DNA of 64,000 nt from Streptomyces canus 299MFChir4.1 (GCF_000383615.1 NZ_KB911583.1:186001-250000); one strand, 5' to 3'. Positions 27,785 to 36,108 are shown, counted from the first letter of the stretch. Made by a program: numbers and translations. Notes: generated by a model from the letters alone, not told the origin.

Positions 27785-27893
27785 GCCCCCACTCTTTCAC
27801 CGGGGACTCCCGCTGAACGCCGTGTGGCCGGAAGTACGTCTCCCTCCCCCGATATTGCAGTTAAGGGTACCCGGCCAGGAGTAGGCTCCACCC
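27785..27893. other. Presumed attL region
   Basis: This 109-base gap separates host DNA from the integrase gene. It contains the palindrome GGGTACCC (27865-27872) and a locally AT-rich GATATTGCAGTTAAGG stretch (27851-27866), unlike the surrounding GC content. A large serine integrase attL of about 40-50 bases would fit. No core dinucleotide can be named from one end. Confidence 0.4.
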
Positions 27894-29534
27894 ATGGCCT
27901 TTGACCCCTCGTACCTGCACCTCGTCTTCCCGAACACACGGTTCGAGGCACTGCTCTACGGTCGGGCCTCCCGCGACCCCAACAAACGCGGAGACAGCGT
28001 CGCAGACCAGCTCGGATGGGGCCGCACCCTCTGCCGCGAGTACAACTGGCACGTCGCCGAGGAGTTCAAAGACACCGGCCTGTCCGCCTCCCGTCACGCC
28101 AAGCAGGCCCGCGACGACTTCGAGGAACTCCTCGAAACCATCGAAGACACACCCCCCACCCAAGGAGTCATTCGCATCGTCGTCGCCTACGAAGCCTCCC
28201 GCTACTACAGAGACCTCGAAGCCTACGTACGCCTCCGCGCCGCCTGCATGAGCTCCGGAGTGCTGCTCTGCTACAAGGGCACCGTCTACGACCTCAGCCG
28301 CAGCGACGACCGGAAGGCCACTGCCCAGCACGCCATCGACGCGGAGGCTGAAGCTGACGACATCCGCGACCGAAACCTACGCACTGCCGCCCGCACCGCG
28401 GATGCCGGTGACCCGCACGGGCGGCTGCTCTTCGGCTACACCCGCGACTACGAGACGGTCAACGGGCAGCTGCGGTGCGTCCGGCAGTACGAGCACCCGA
28501 AGACGGGGCAGTACGTCTACCGCGCGCTGGTGCACATCGACCAGGGCCGCTCGGTGGGCTCTCTGGTCAAGTGGCTCAACAGCGAAGAGGATGCAGCCCG
28601 CCCGTTCGGCTACCCGTGGACGGCACAGAACGTCCGGCTCATGCTCCTCAACCGCGCCTACCTGGGGGAGCGGAAGAACCGAGGCAACTGGAAAAAGGCG
28701 ACCTGGCCCCCGATCCGCGGCCTGGAGACCCCGGAGGGCCGTGCCATGTTCAACCGGGTCACGGCCCGGCTGACCGACTCGGGCCGGCGTACGCAGCGCG
28801 GGTCGGCGCCTGTGCATCTCCTGTCGCTCATCGGGCTCTGCGGGCCCTGCGGTGATCATGCTCTGCTGAAGGCGCGGCCAAGCAGCACGAAGGGGCGGTC
28901 GGCGCTGCACTGTTCGGAGAAGCGCGACACCGTCATCCGTGAGGACGTCATCGACTCCTACGTCGAGGAGGCGGTCATCGCCTGGTTCACGGACAAGGGC
29001 CGGGCCACTTCCGCTCTCGTGCCCAGCGGGGACAACGTCCAGGAGAAGGTGTCGGCTGCGCAGCGCCGCATCAACGCCTACGAGGAGCAGCTGGCCGAGG
29101 CGAAGGCGTTGTCCGAGGAGTTCGACGAGGAGACGGGCCGCTTCAAGCTGTCCTCGTCAGCGTTCGCGTCTATGGAGCGGAGCCTGTCGCCCAAGCTGGA
29201 GGCGGAGCGGAAGACGCTCCGGACAGTGACCGGGGTTCCTCCTGTGCTGCTGGCACTCATCGGCGCGCCCGACCCGGACGTGGTGTGGAACGGGGTGCCG
29301 GAGGGGGAGGGGCGGCCAGGTGTCGCGGGCTTGACGATGGAACAGAAGCGGGAGGTCATCAGGAAGGTGGTGACCGTGCGCTTGTGGAAGGCGTCCAGGC
29401 CAGGGATTCAACGTCTGGAGCCGGGACGGATCACGCTGTCGTTTGTGGGGGAGCCGGGTTTCAGGGACCGACCACTCCGTGCTCCCGCGAACGCTCCCGC
29501 TGTTGGGTCGGAAGGTCCTTCGGGAACTGAATGA
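27894..29534 (+). CDS. int: Large serine recombinase (phage integrase)
   Basis: A 546-residue integrase. The N-terminal catalytic domain has YGRAS with nucleophile Ser26 and Arg24, then DSVADQLGWGR, SASRHAKQARDDFEEL and the second Arg motif EASRYYRD. The recombinase domain (FGYTRDYE...WTAQNVRLMLLNRAYLGE) and a zinc ribbon (CGPCGDHALLKARPS...ALHCSEK) follow, with a coiled coil near residues 385-440 that normally controls attP/attB specificity. It inserts and, with a directionality factor, excises the prophage. The 3' end overlaps a convergent gene by 74 bases. Confidence 0.93.
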   Translation: MAFDPSYLHLVFPNTRFEALLYGRASRDPNKRGDSVADQLGWGRTLCREYNWHVAEEFKDTGLSASRHAKQARDDFEELLETIEDTPPTQGVIRIVVAYEASRYYRDLEAYVRLRAACMSSGVLLCYKGTVYDLSRSDDRKATAQHAIDAEAEADDIRDRNLRTAARTADAGDPHGRLLFGYTRDYETVNGQLRCVRQYEHPKTGQYVYRALVHIDQGRSVGSLVKWLNSEEDAARPFGYPWTAQNVRLMLLNRAYLGERKNRGNWKKATWPPIRGLETPEGRAMFNRVTARLTDSGRRTQRGSAPVHLLSLIGLCGPCGDHALLKARPSSTKGRSALHCSEKRDTVIREDVIDSYVEEAVIAWFTDKGRATSALVPSGDNVQEKVSAAQRRINAYEEQLAEAKALSEEFDEETGRFKLSSSAFASMERSLSPKLEAERKTLRTVTGVPPVLLALIGAPDPDVVWNGVPEGEGRPGVAGLTMEQKREVIRKVVTVRLWKASRPGIQRLEPGRITLSFVGEPGFRDRPLRAPANAPAVGSEGPSGTE

Positions 29535-30012
29535 GATTGCCGATCTGAGGCGCGTCGGGCTTGAGCATGCCGGCACGTTCCATCTCGACGCCGGTACGGA
29601 AGGCGTCCCTCATGATCTGTGCCCGCTCGTCTTCGAAGTCTCGGCGCATCTTTGCGCGTTCGGCGGTGAGGCGGGCCTCGATGCTGGCCCTCTCCGCGGC
29701 GAGGTCCTGCTGGCGCCGGCTGTGCTCGATCTCTGCCGCGGCCTGCGCGGCGACGTAGCGGTTGCGTTCCTCGTCGGCGGCGCGGGTGGCCTCGGCGAGG
29801 GTTCGGCGCTCGTTGCTGGTGTTGGTGACCCACTGCTTTATGCGGATGAGGGAGACCCAGGTGAGTGCTGAAATGACGAGGCAGGCTCCTGTGATGGAGC
29901 CTGCCAAGTGGTTGTGGTATGCGCTGTAGGCGGTCGAGGCGATTCCTGCGATCAGGACGCCTGTGGCTTGTGCGGTGGCCGTCCTGCTGTTGGCCGTGGA
30001 CCTCATGTGCAC
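29461..30012 (-). CDS. Prophage membrane protein with coiled coil
   Basis: A 183-residue protein with two transmembrane helices near residues 12-60 (TGVLIAGIASTAYSAY; ITGACLVISALTWVSLI), then about 80 residues of Ala/Glu/Arg-rich heptads forming a cytoplasmic coiled coil. It follows the repressor by 11 bases on the same strand, so it is probably expressed in the lysogen. A lysogen-expressed membrane protein could block superinfection, but nothing in the sequence proves this. Its 3' end lies inside the integrase gene. Confidence 0.7.
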   Translation of the reverse strand: MHMRSTANSRTATAQATGVLIAGIASTAYSAYHNHLAGSITGACLVISALTWVSLIRIKQWVTNTSNERRTLAEATRAADEERNRYVAAQAAAEIEHSRRQQDLAAERASIEARLTAERAKMRRDFEDERAQIMRDAFRTGVEMERAGMLKPDAPQIGNLIQFPKDLPTQQRERSREHGVVGP

Positions 30013-30023
30013 ACCCCCGGGGT

Positions 30024-30476
30024 TTACATCTGTGCTGCCGTGCCTCCGGGGTTGGCGTCCTCGTCTTCAGCCTGAGGATTCTTGAGCTTGTCCACCATGG
30101 CGAGGAACATGAACCGGTCCAGGCCTTCAAAGCCCAGTTGGTCCGCCGCCTCCTCCGGAGTGATAGATCCAGACCCTACCTGTGACTGTTTAGTTTCGGA
30201 CAGTGTCTGTTGAGACTGCCGGTAGCCGGGGGGCAGAATTTCTGCTGCCTCAAGGAGGTCAAGCAGGTCGAGACGGAGCACGTTTGCGAGCGAAGCGAAG
30301 AACTGGACATGGGGAATCCCCTCGCGGTTGATGAGCCGCGAGGCCGTGCTCTTGTTCATGCCTGTGTCGGCGACCAGGCGCTGCTGGCCGCGGTAGGCCG
30401 TGTACCCATGCTCTACGAGGGCCGGGTAGACGAGCGCGAAGAACTTCTCTTCCCGCGTGGTGGGGGCATCCGTCAT
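30024..30476 (-). CDS. Prophage repressor-like HTH protein
   Basis: This 150-residue protein has a helix-turn-helix at about residues 30-60 (GQQRLVADTGMNKSTASRLINREGIPHVQFFASLANVL), XRE-like, and a C-terminal acidic region. It is transcribed leftward beside a divergent Cro-like gene across five palindromic operators, the layout of a lysogeny switch. ATG 30476 is used. A -10-like TAAAGT ends only 8 bases upstream, so the mRNA may be leaderless or nearly so, as for some phage repressors. Confidence 0.75.
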   Translation of the reverse strand: MTDAPTTREEKFFALVYPALVEHGYTAYRGQQRLVADTGMNKSTASRLINREGIPHVQFFASLANVLRLDLLDLLEAAEILPPGYRQSQQTLSETKQSQVGSGSITPEEAADQLGFEGLDRFMFLAMVDKLKNPQAEDEDANPGGTAAQM

Positions 30477-30484
30477 GTCCTGAA

Positions 30485-30514
30485 ACTTTACTTCCCTGGG
30501 GAGGGAATAGTCAC
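30485..30514 (-). promoter_or_regulatory. Candidate repressor-maintenance promoter
   Basis: On the minus strand GTGACT (30514-30509), an 18-base spacer and TAAAGT (30490-30485) form a plausible promoter ending 8 bases before the repressor ATG. Operator O1 lies within the spacer, so repressor binding should control its own transcription. Confidence 0.45.
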
Positions 30515-30678
30515 TGCTTCCCTCTCCAGGGAAAGTCGCCATTCGGCCACTGACCTGCATTAACGCAGGCCACATGCGTACTCGAACGCATGTTCGCACG
30601 AAAAATCATCCTTCCCTCAACAGGGCATTCCCTTGCTAGGGAGGGAATGCGTGTGGGAGAGTTTCCCTCGACAGGGAA
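30492..30678. promoter_or_regulatory. Five-operator lysogeny switch (TTCCCT-N4-AGGGAA)
   Basis: Five 16-base palindromes lie in the divergent gap: O1 30492-30507, O2 30518-30533, O3 30612-30627 (last half AGGGCA), O4 30628-30643 (last half AGGGAG) and O5 30663-30678. O1, O2 and O5 are perfect. O5 extends to the 20-base palindrome GTTTCCCTCGACAGGGAAAC at 30661-30680. Two flank the repressor start and three the Cro-side start. O3 and O4 are adjacent, which favours cooperative binding. Confidence 0.8.
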
Positions 30679-30714
30679 ACTTGCCTCGCCACCTGCGAAG
30701 GGAGGCCTACACAC

Positions 30715-30957
30715 GTGTACCGACTCAACGTCACCCGGCTCCGCGCCATCGCCGCGCAGCACGGCGACAAAACCCCCTACAGCGTCGCTACGACCACCGG
30801 CATCGCCGTCAGTAGCGCGTACCGCATCTTCCGTGAAGAGTCGCAACTTGACTTGATCTCTGCGCTTCGGATCGCAGATGCGTACGACCTCGACATTCGC
30901 ACCCTCATGGACCGGGTGCCTGACGAGGAAGAACAGACCGCCGAGGCGGTCGCATGA
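30715..30957 (+). CDS. Cro-like HTH protein
   Basis: An 80-residue XRE-type protein: LRAIAAQHGDKTPYSVATTTGIAVSSAYRIFRE (HTH near residues 20-40), then SQLDLISALRIADAYDLDIRTLM, the hydrophobic closing helices of Cro/C1 folds. It is the first rightward gene after the operator array and so is the likely Cro counterpart, which would turn off the repressor and allow lytic growth. GTG 30715 is preceded by GAAGGGAGG. The next gene overlaps by 4 bases. Confidence 0.8.
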   Translation: MYRLNVTRLRAIAAQHGDKTPYSVATTTGIAVSSAYRIFREESQLDLISALRIADAYDLDIRTLMDRVPDEEEQTAEAVA

Positions 30958-31145
30958 CCCGCGAAGAACGCCTCGCGATCCTCGGCCCCGAGACCGTCGC
31001 CGAGATCCACGCCCGGGTGAAAGCAGCCCCCGAGCCGAGCGACGAACTCGTCGAAGAGCTCCGCCGAATCATGACGAATCCCGCGGGCGAGATTCCGGCG
31101 CCCCGGCCGGCTCCTGACGTCCGGCCTGCGGCCGACGCCGCCTGA
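30954..31145 (+). CDS. Small early prophage protein
   Basis: A 63-residue acidic, helical N-terminal half (REERLAILGPETVAEIHARV) with a Pro/Ala-rich tail. The ATGA overlap with the Cro-like gene indicates co-expression at the start of the early operon. No family is recognised. Confidence 0.6.
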   Translation: MTREERLAILGPETVAEIHARVKAAPEPSDELVEELRRIMTNPAGEIPAPRPAPDVRPAADAA

Positions 31146-31236
31146 TCCAAATCCACGCCGAAGGGCCGCTCCGACTGCCAGGCCCGAGCAGCCCCCGACT
31201 CGGCGACCCCATCACCAGAACGAAAGAGAGGTCCCC

Positions 31237-31545
31237 GTGACCAGTAACTCTACCCAGCTCAGCGCGGCAACCGCGCTGGTGCAGCTCCTCCAGGAGCACC
31301 CCGACCTGCCTGAGGCCGGTTGGTCGATCGGCTCGATCATCCCGGACTTGCACGGGAGCCTCTACGGCGGCATGGAGTCGCTGTCGGCGTACGCCGAGGT
31401 CCTCGGCGGCAGCGTGCGGGCGGCGGCGGACACCTTCGAGTTGCGTGGGCAGCGGGTGCGCCGGCACGTGCTGAAGACGGTGTGGCGTGACGTTCCGGTC
31501 GAGGTGGCCGTGGTCCTGCCTGCTGCTGTGGCGGTGTCGCTGTGA
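31237..31545 (+). CDS. Early prophage protein of unknown function
   Basis: A 102-residue protein with an amphipathic N-terminal half and a hydrophobic C-terminus (VPVEVAVVLPAAVAVSL). GTG 31237 has GAGAGG upstream, and the stop overlaps the next GTG. The length and acidic first half resemble small regulatory proteins, but I recognise no family. Confidence 0.6.
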   Translation: MTSNSTQLSAATALVQLLQEHPDLPEAGWSIGSIIPDLHGSLYGGMESLSAYAEVLGGSVRAAADTFELRGQRVRRHVLKTVWRDVPVEVAVVLPAAVAVSL

Positions 31546-32147
31546 GCGCCCCGGTGTCGCACGACCCGCTGGTCGTGAACACGAGGGATGGCGTGTGCTG
31601 GGAGCGGCGCGCGGTGACGTCGGACGGTCGCGGCTTGTACGCGGTCGAGGGTTCGTGTAAGTGCCCGGAGTTCGTGATGGCGACGTTGGCGGAGTTGGCG
31701 GAGCACGGGATTGTCGGGTCGGCGCGTGTGTTGCCGGTGCCGGTGGGCACGGCGCCGCAGCCCCTGAGCGTTGACCCCCGAATCGAGCTGATCCGGCGGG
31801 AGCGGACCCACTGTGAGGCCGCTCAGTTCGAGTCGGAGGACGACCGGCCGCTGCACGTGTGGGGGCCGTCGCAGTACCCGAAGCGTGAGATGTGCCAGCG
31901 GTGCACTCTGTCGCGGGAGTGGGCGGAGGACCCGGAGGCCACCGATGTGGTGCTGCTGGCCGAGGTGGACCGTTTGCGGGCCCGGGTCGCGGAGTTGGAG
32001 TCGGAGCGCGCGGCGTGGCGGCGGACGGCCCACCGGCTGGCTGGCGAGGCGGGGCTGATCCCGAAGTCGGTGGAGGGCGAGCACTACGCGGTTACGCATC
32101 ACGCGTACCGGGTGGGCCGGGATCTGCCTGAGGCGGGTGCCCAGTGA
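31542..32147 (+). CDS. Prophage protein with Cys motifs and coiled coil
   Basis: A 201-residue protein. The N-terminal half holds Cys residues in SCKCPEF and, later, EMCQRCTLS near residue 112, a possible zinc site. LLAEVDRLRARVAELESERAAWRRTAHRL then forms a short leucine-zipper-like coiled coil. It overlaps the genes on both sides by 4 bases. The function is unknown; dimerisation through the coiled coil is likely. Confidence 0.6.
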   Translation: MSAPVSHDPLVVNTRDGVCWERRAVTSDGRGLYAVEGSCKCPEFVMATLAELAEHGIVGSARVLPVPVGTAPQPLSVDPRIELIRRERTHCEAAQFESEDDRPLHVWGPSQYPKREMCQRCTLSREWAEDPEATDVVLLAEVDRLRARVAELESERAAWRRTAHRLAGEAGLIPKSVEGEHYAVTHHAYRVGRDLPEAGAQ

Positions 32148-32482
32148 GCTACCAAGCCCATAGCCCCGCCGAGTGGGCGGAGATGGTGTCCCTCGCGGTG
32201 GCCGTGTACGGCGGCCTGTCGGTCCCGTACTTCGTGTTCGTCGACGCGGACCTCGCCGACTTCGACCCGCGTCCGAAGCTGGCCCGTTCCGAGTCCCCGC
32301 TGTGGCAGGCCGCCGTGAACGCGGGCCACGACCTCAACCGGGCTGTCGGTTCCGCTCGTCACGAGCTGGCCCCCGTCGTGCACGTCGTGCGGCATACGGC
32401 GTACCTCGCCCGCGAAACCGGCCGGGATCTGGCCGCTCTCCTCATCCTCCTCGCCACCCGGCCGAACGGAGCCACCCGATGA
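32144..32482 (+). CDS. Small prophage protein of unknown function
   Basis: A 112-residue protein with a weakly hydrophobic segment near residues 15-32 and another near 95-107 (DLAALLILLAT), which may associate with membrane. GTG 32144 is coupled to the preceding gene. No family recognised. Confidence 0.55.
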   Translation: MSYQAHSPAEWAEMVSLAVAVYGGLSVPYFVFVDADLADFDPRPKLARSESPLWQAAVNAGHDLNRAVGSARHELAPVVHVVRHTAYLARETGRDLAALLILLATRPNGATR

Positions 32483-32859
32483 ACCGCATCCGACTCGCGA
32501 TCCACCGCCTGTTCCGTCGCCCCGCGATCACCGAGCCCATGCGGATCGGCACCCGCCGAATCCCCGACGGCCTGCTCCTCGACTTCGAGGACTACTTCGT
32601 CTACGTGATCGAGACGATCGCCGACGACCCCGAACTCCTCGACCTCCTCATGGAGATCGTCGAGGACCGGGCCATGGCCCGCGACCACGACGGGTGGGAG
32701 CCGGAGCAGCTCCTCGTGGAGAAACTCGCGGAGCGGGTGGGTCACGAGATTCCGATCCGGGGTCGTGCGCTGGCTGCGCTGGCGGACCGGCTGGGGGCTG
32801 CGGTGCTGCGGCCTCAGATCGTCATCCCGGCTCAGCGTGAGGGCGGTGCCGCCGCATGA
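32479..32859 (+). CDS. Small acidic prophage protein
   Basis: A 126-residue protein whose central part is strongly acidic (LLLDFEDYFVYVIETIADDPELLDLLMEIVED by composition, residues 38-70). A basic, hydrophobic N-terminus, RIRLAIHRLFRR, could bind membrane or nucleic acid. It is coupled at both ends by 4-base overlaps. No family recognised. Confidence 0.55.
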   Translation: MNRIRLAIHRLFRRPAITEPMRIGTRRIPDGLLLDFEDYFVYVIETIADDPELLDLLMEIVEDRAMARDHDGWEPEQLLVEKLAERVGHEIPIRGRALAALADRLGAAVLRPQIVIPAQREGGAAA

Positions 32860-33137
32860 GCCGCTACGAGAACGTCCCGCACCAGGTCTACGAGATCACC
32901 TGGCAGTCCGGACACATCGAGAAGGTCATCGCCCACCAGGTCTCCCACGACACCCTGCGCATGCGGGTCGCGGCCATCGGCGACGGCCAGTTCGCCTCGG
33001 ACTCCGAGGGCGCCCGCATCAAGTTCCACGCTGAGGTCGACGGGCGTTGGACGCTGCAACTGTCGGCACACGAGGCGGACATCCGCACGATCCGCAACAT
33101 CACCAGCGGCGAGCAGGCCCCGGGCGGTGCGGTATGA
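32856..33137 (+). CDS. Small early prophage protein
   Basis: A 93-residue, mostly beta-strand protein: VYEITWQSGHIEKVIAHQV then IKFHAEVDGRWTLQLSA. It overlaps its neighbours by 4 bases. Similar short beta proteins are common in early operons of actinophages, usually without known function. Confidence 0.58.
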   Translation: MSRYENVPHQVYEITWQSGHIEKVIAHQVSHDTLRMRVAAIGDGQFASDSEGARIKFHAEVDGRWTLQLSAHEADIRTIRNITSGEQAPGGAV

Positions 33138-33811
33138 GCATCGTCCGCTACCGCAAGCTCCCCGTCGAGGTCGACACCATCGAGTGGACCGGCGACAACC
33201 TCGACGAGCTGACCGCCTTCACCGGTGGCCTGTTCGTCCCCGTCGACCCGGGCAAGGGCCTCACCTCGGAGTTCACGGGCAAGGTCTTCGACGCACTGCA
33301 CTCCACGTGGGTGCTCGTGAAGACCGGCCAGCGCGTGGTGTGCGGGGTGCTTGGCGAGTTTTACCCGATCGCGGAGGACGTCCTCGCCGAGACGTACGAG
33401 CTGGCCTCCGTGGAGCGGCCGAGCCCCGGCGACGCCCACCGGGCTGAGGTCCTTGCCGAGGCCGACTTGCTGCCCAAGGCGGACGTCGTCGCCTGGCTGG
33501 TGAAGAAGGCCCGCGAGGAGACGCCGGTGTGGCTGCTCGCCTCGAAGGTCGAACGCGGCGCGATCCGCCCAGACAACCTGCGGATGCTGCCCGCCACGTT
33601 CTTCGAGGCCGGGCGCACCTACGAGTACGCGCCCCTGCACCTCCTCTTCCGCTGCGACGCCGTCGGCGCCCACCCCGTGACGGGCGAACCATCGGCCGTC
33701 GGCTGGGTCCGCTACCACGGGGCGGGCTGGAGCTCCGGCGACTACTCGCCTGCGGAGTACGCCGACGGCTGGACCGACATCACCGACACCACCACGGGGG
33801 ACAACCAGTGA
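33134..33811 (+). CDS. Actinophage early protein of unknown function
   Basis: A 225-residue protein. Its first 95 residues (YRKLPVEVDTIEWTGDNLDEL then FYPIAEDVLAETYEL) match a small beta domain often seen in actinophages. The remainder has VVAWLVKKAREETPVWLLA and an aromatic C-terminus. ATG 33134 overlaps the preceding stop, and the next GTG overlaps its own stop. Confidence 0.6.
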   Translation: MSIVRYRKLPVEVDTIEWTGDNLDELTAFTGGLFVPVDPGKGLTSEFTGKVFDALHSTWVLVKTGQRVVCGVLGEFYPIAEDVLAETYELASVERPSPGDAHRAEVLAEADLLPKADVVAWLVKKAREETPVWLLASKVERGAIRPDNLRMLPATFFEAGRTYEYAPLHLLFRCDAVGAHPVTGEPSAVGWVRYHGAGWSSGDYSPAEYADGWTDITDTTTGDNQ

Positions 33812-34107
33812 CCGCACGAGACGACATCCTCACCGCCCTCCGCGCCGCCGGCTACGACGACGCCGGAGCCCGCCACCTCGTCGAACAGGCAGACAAGGAA
33901 CCCCGCACCCCCACCGGATTGGGCGACCCCGAGTTCCCAACCCTCCTCACTGGCGGACACGCCCTGATCGTCGAGTACGGCGACTGCGAGTTCTACGGCT
34001 GGTGCCAGTGCGGCAAGCCCCTCGGCATGGTCACGCCGGACAAGTTCCGCGACGACGTGTTCGCCAGTTTGTGGGAGCGCCACGTCATGACGGAGGTGCA
34101 GGTCTGA
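33808..34107 (+). CDS. Small prophage protein with Cys cluster
   Basis: A 99-residue protein. An acidic helical start (DDILTALRAAGYDDAGARHLVEQ) is followed by GDCEFYGWCQCGKP, a compact CxxxxxCxC group that may bind zinc. GTG 33808 and the shared stop-start base with the next ATG show coupling. No known family. Confidence 0.57.
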   Translation: MTARDDILTALRAAGYDDAGARHLVEQADKEPRTPTGLGDPEFPTLLTGGHALIVEYGDCEFYGWCQCGKPLGMVTPDKFRDDVFASLWERHVMTEVQV

Positions 34108-34463
34108 TGACCACCACCACGGAACTCGTCCTCGTCGTCATCCTCGTCATCGCCGTTGGTATCCCCGCTACCTATCTGCAGGTGCGGCGAGCTCGGCGCA
34201 CGGAGTCCGAGCGCGACCGGCTCCTCTGGGGTGCACGCCAGCCCGGACAGCGTGTCTGGGACTCGGACGCCGCGGAGTGGGTCGAACTGCCGCCCGGGAC
34301 ATCACTGGCACCGGGCCAGCTCCCGGAAGACGAGGTCGCTGAGATCCGCGAACTCCGGCTCCTGTTCGAGGCGCCCGCCTACGAGGGCTCAGACCTGGAC
34401 GCCAGCCTCGACAGGTTCCGGCAGGCCATCCGCGACGAACAACAGAACGGAGACCCCGCGTGA
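34107..34463 (+). CDS. Small membrane-anchored prophage protein
   Basis: A 118-residue protein with one N-terminal transmembrane helix (residues 6-27, TELVLVVILVIAVGIPATYL), a basic stop-transfer patch (RRARRTESERDR) and an acidic cytoplasmic tail. Its ATG overlaps the last base of the previous stop. Function unknown. Confidence 0.6.
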   Translation: MTTTTELVLVVILVIAVGIPATYLQVRRARRTESERDRLLWGARQPGQRVWDSDAAEWVELPPGTSLAPGQLPEDEVAEIRELRLLFEAPAYEGSDLDASLDRFRQAIRDEQQNGDPA

Positions 34464-35260
34464 TCGCCACCGGGAACGACGAGTTCAGCCAAACCCTCGC
34501 CGAACGCATCGGCCAGTTCATCATCGACGCGGACGCCAACAGCGCACGGACCATGCAGAAAGCCATCGGCCCGTCCGAGGTCGGCGAACCGTGCGAACGC
34601 CAACTCGCCTACAAGATCCTCGACTGGCCCGAAAGCAACGACGCCCGCGACCCGATCGCCGCGATCATCGGCACCGGATTCCACCTGTGGATCGGCGAGC
34701 GCTTCGAAGCCCGCAACGAGGCCCTCGGCGGCACCCGCTACAAGGTCGAGACCCGCGTCACGGTCCGCGACAGCCCCATCGAGACCGCGCGTCTCACAGG
34801 GAGTGCAGACCTGTACGACCGACTGATCCGCGCCAACCTCGACTGGAAACTCGTCGGCGCCAGCTCGCACGACAAGTACCGGCGCCAGGGCCCCGGCGAG
34901 AAGTACCGCATCCAGGCCCACCTGTACGGGCTCGGCCAGGAGAACGCCGGCGAGCACGTCGACCGCGTCGTCATCGTCTTCATCGCCCGATACCACGAGC
35001 TCAAAGTCCACGTGTGGAGCGAGGCGTACAACCGCCAGATCGCGCTGGACGCGCTGGCTCGTCTGGACCGCATCCGCGACCAGGTCATGGCTCTCGACCC
35101 GGAATCGCACCCGGAGCGCTGGCAGCAGTTCGCCATCCCCGAGAAGCCCAACTGCCGCTTCTGCGCCTACCTCAAGCCGGGCAGCAGCGACCTCTCCCAG
35201 GGATGCCCCGGAGTGCAGTCCTCGAACCCGGGGGCCTCCCTTCAAGCCCTCATCGCCTGA
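34460..35260 (+). CDS. PD-(D/E)XK nuclease (RecB/Cas4-like exonuclease)
   Basis: This 266-residue protein fits the RecB-like PD-(D/E)XK fold. It has GPSEVGEPCERQLAY, an IIGTGFHLWIGERFEARN helix, the acidic TGSADLYDRL (motif D) followed by DWKLVGASSHDKYRR (the x-K part), and a QAHLYGLG helix. C-terminal cysteines (CRFCAYLKPG...CPG) with the early Cys could ligate an Fe-S cluster as in Cas4/AddB. It probably processes DNA ends for phage recombination, next to OB-like and DUF2303 proteins. Confidence 0.75.
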   Translation: MIATGNDEFSQTLAERIGQFIIDADANSARTMQKAIGPSEVGEPCERQLAYKILDWPESNDARDPIAAIIGTGFHLWIGERFEARNEALGGTRYKVETRVTVRDSPIETARLTGSADLYDRLIRANLDWKLVGASSHDKYRRQGPGEKYRIQAHLYGLGQENAGEHVDRVVIVFIARYHELKVHVWSEAYNRQIALDALARLDRIRDQVMALDPESHPERWQQFAIPEKPNCRFCAYLKPGSSDLSQGCPGVQSSNPGASLQALIA

Positions 35261-35327
35261 CCACACCCACAGACCCGCCACTCACAAGCAGTCGGCGTAA
35301 CTCAACACACAGCAGGAGCAGAAGCAG

Positions 35328-36014
35328 ATGACAACTCAGCAGCAGCCGCAGGCCTTCCCCGACGCCGACGCCTTCCTCATGGGCGGTGGCGGCGCGCCGA
35401 CCGCGAAGTTCCCCACCGCGGGCACCACCGTCAGCGGACGAATCACCGAGAAGCCGAAGGTCGAGCAGCAGCGCGACATCAAGGACCAGTCCCTCAAGTT
35501 CTGGAGCGACGGCAACCCGATGCTCCAGCTCGTCGTCACCGTGCAGACCGAGGAGCGCGACCCCGCCATCGAGGAGGACGACGGGCGCCGCCGGATCTTC
35601 GTCAAGGGCCAGATGAAGAACGTGATCGCCGACGCGGTCACGCAGTCCGGAGCACGCGGCCTCGAAATCGGCGGCACCCTCACCGTCAAGTACACCCACG
35701 ACGGGCAGTCCAAGGGCGCGGGCATGAGCCCGCCGAAGCAGTACATCGCGCAGTACGTGCCCGCGGCGACGAACGCGCTGCACACCCCGGACCCGGGTAC
35801 CGCGCCCCAGGCCGCGCCCCAGGCCGCCCCGCAGCAGCAGTACGCGGTACCCGCCCCGGCGCCGGCCGCCTCGGTGCCCGGGCTCACTCCGGAGCAGCTG
35901 CAGGCGGCCATGGCCAACCCGGCCACTGCGGCGCTCCTCGCACAGCAGCAGGCCGCGGGCCAGCAGGCCATGGCTCCCGCGCCCGCCAACCCGGGTGACG
36001 TGCCCGCGTTCTAG
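35328..36014 (+). CDS. Probable phage single-strand DNA-binding/OB-fold protein
   Basis: A 228-residue protein. The first 140 residues have a beta-rich, OB-like pattern (GTTVSGRITEKPKVEQQR then PMLQLVVTVQT and IFVKGQMKNVI). The C-terminal 90 residues are a Pro/Ala/Gln-rich flexible tail, as in many single-strand-binding proteins. Position between the nuclease and DUF2303 genes supports a replication or recombination role. No acidic C-terminal tip of the classical SSB type is present, so the function is inferred. Confidence 0.62.
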   Translation: MTTQQQPQAFPDADAFLMGGGGAPTAKFPTAGTTVSGRITEKPKVEQQRDIKDQSLKFWSDGNPMLQLVVTVQTEERDPAIEEDDGRRRIFVKGQMKNVIADAVTQSGARGLEIGGTLTVKYTHDGQSKGAGMSPPKQYIAQYVPAATNALHTPDPGTAPQAAPQAAPQQQYAVPAPAPAASVPGLTPEQLQAAMANPATAALLAQQQAAGQQAMAPAPANPGDVPAF

Positions 36015-36108
36015 CCGCCACCCCACCAGCACCCGCTCGCGGCCATTCGCTACTTCCCCCCTGGCAGTGGCCGCGGGCGGGGCCAACCCACCGAGACAGG
36101 AACTGCAC

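Noticed and set aside
32479-34463. Reading the run of small early genes as an anti-defence island
   Set aside because: The genes are coupled and phage-typical, but none has a motif linked to anti-restriction or anti-CRISPR function; the label would be a guess.
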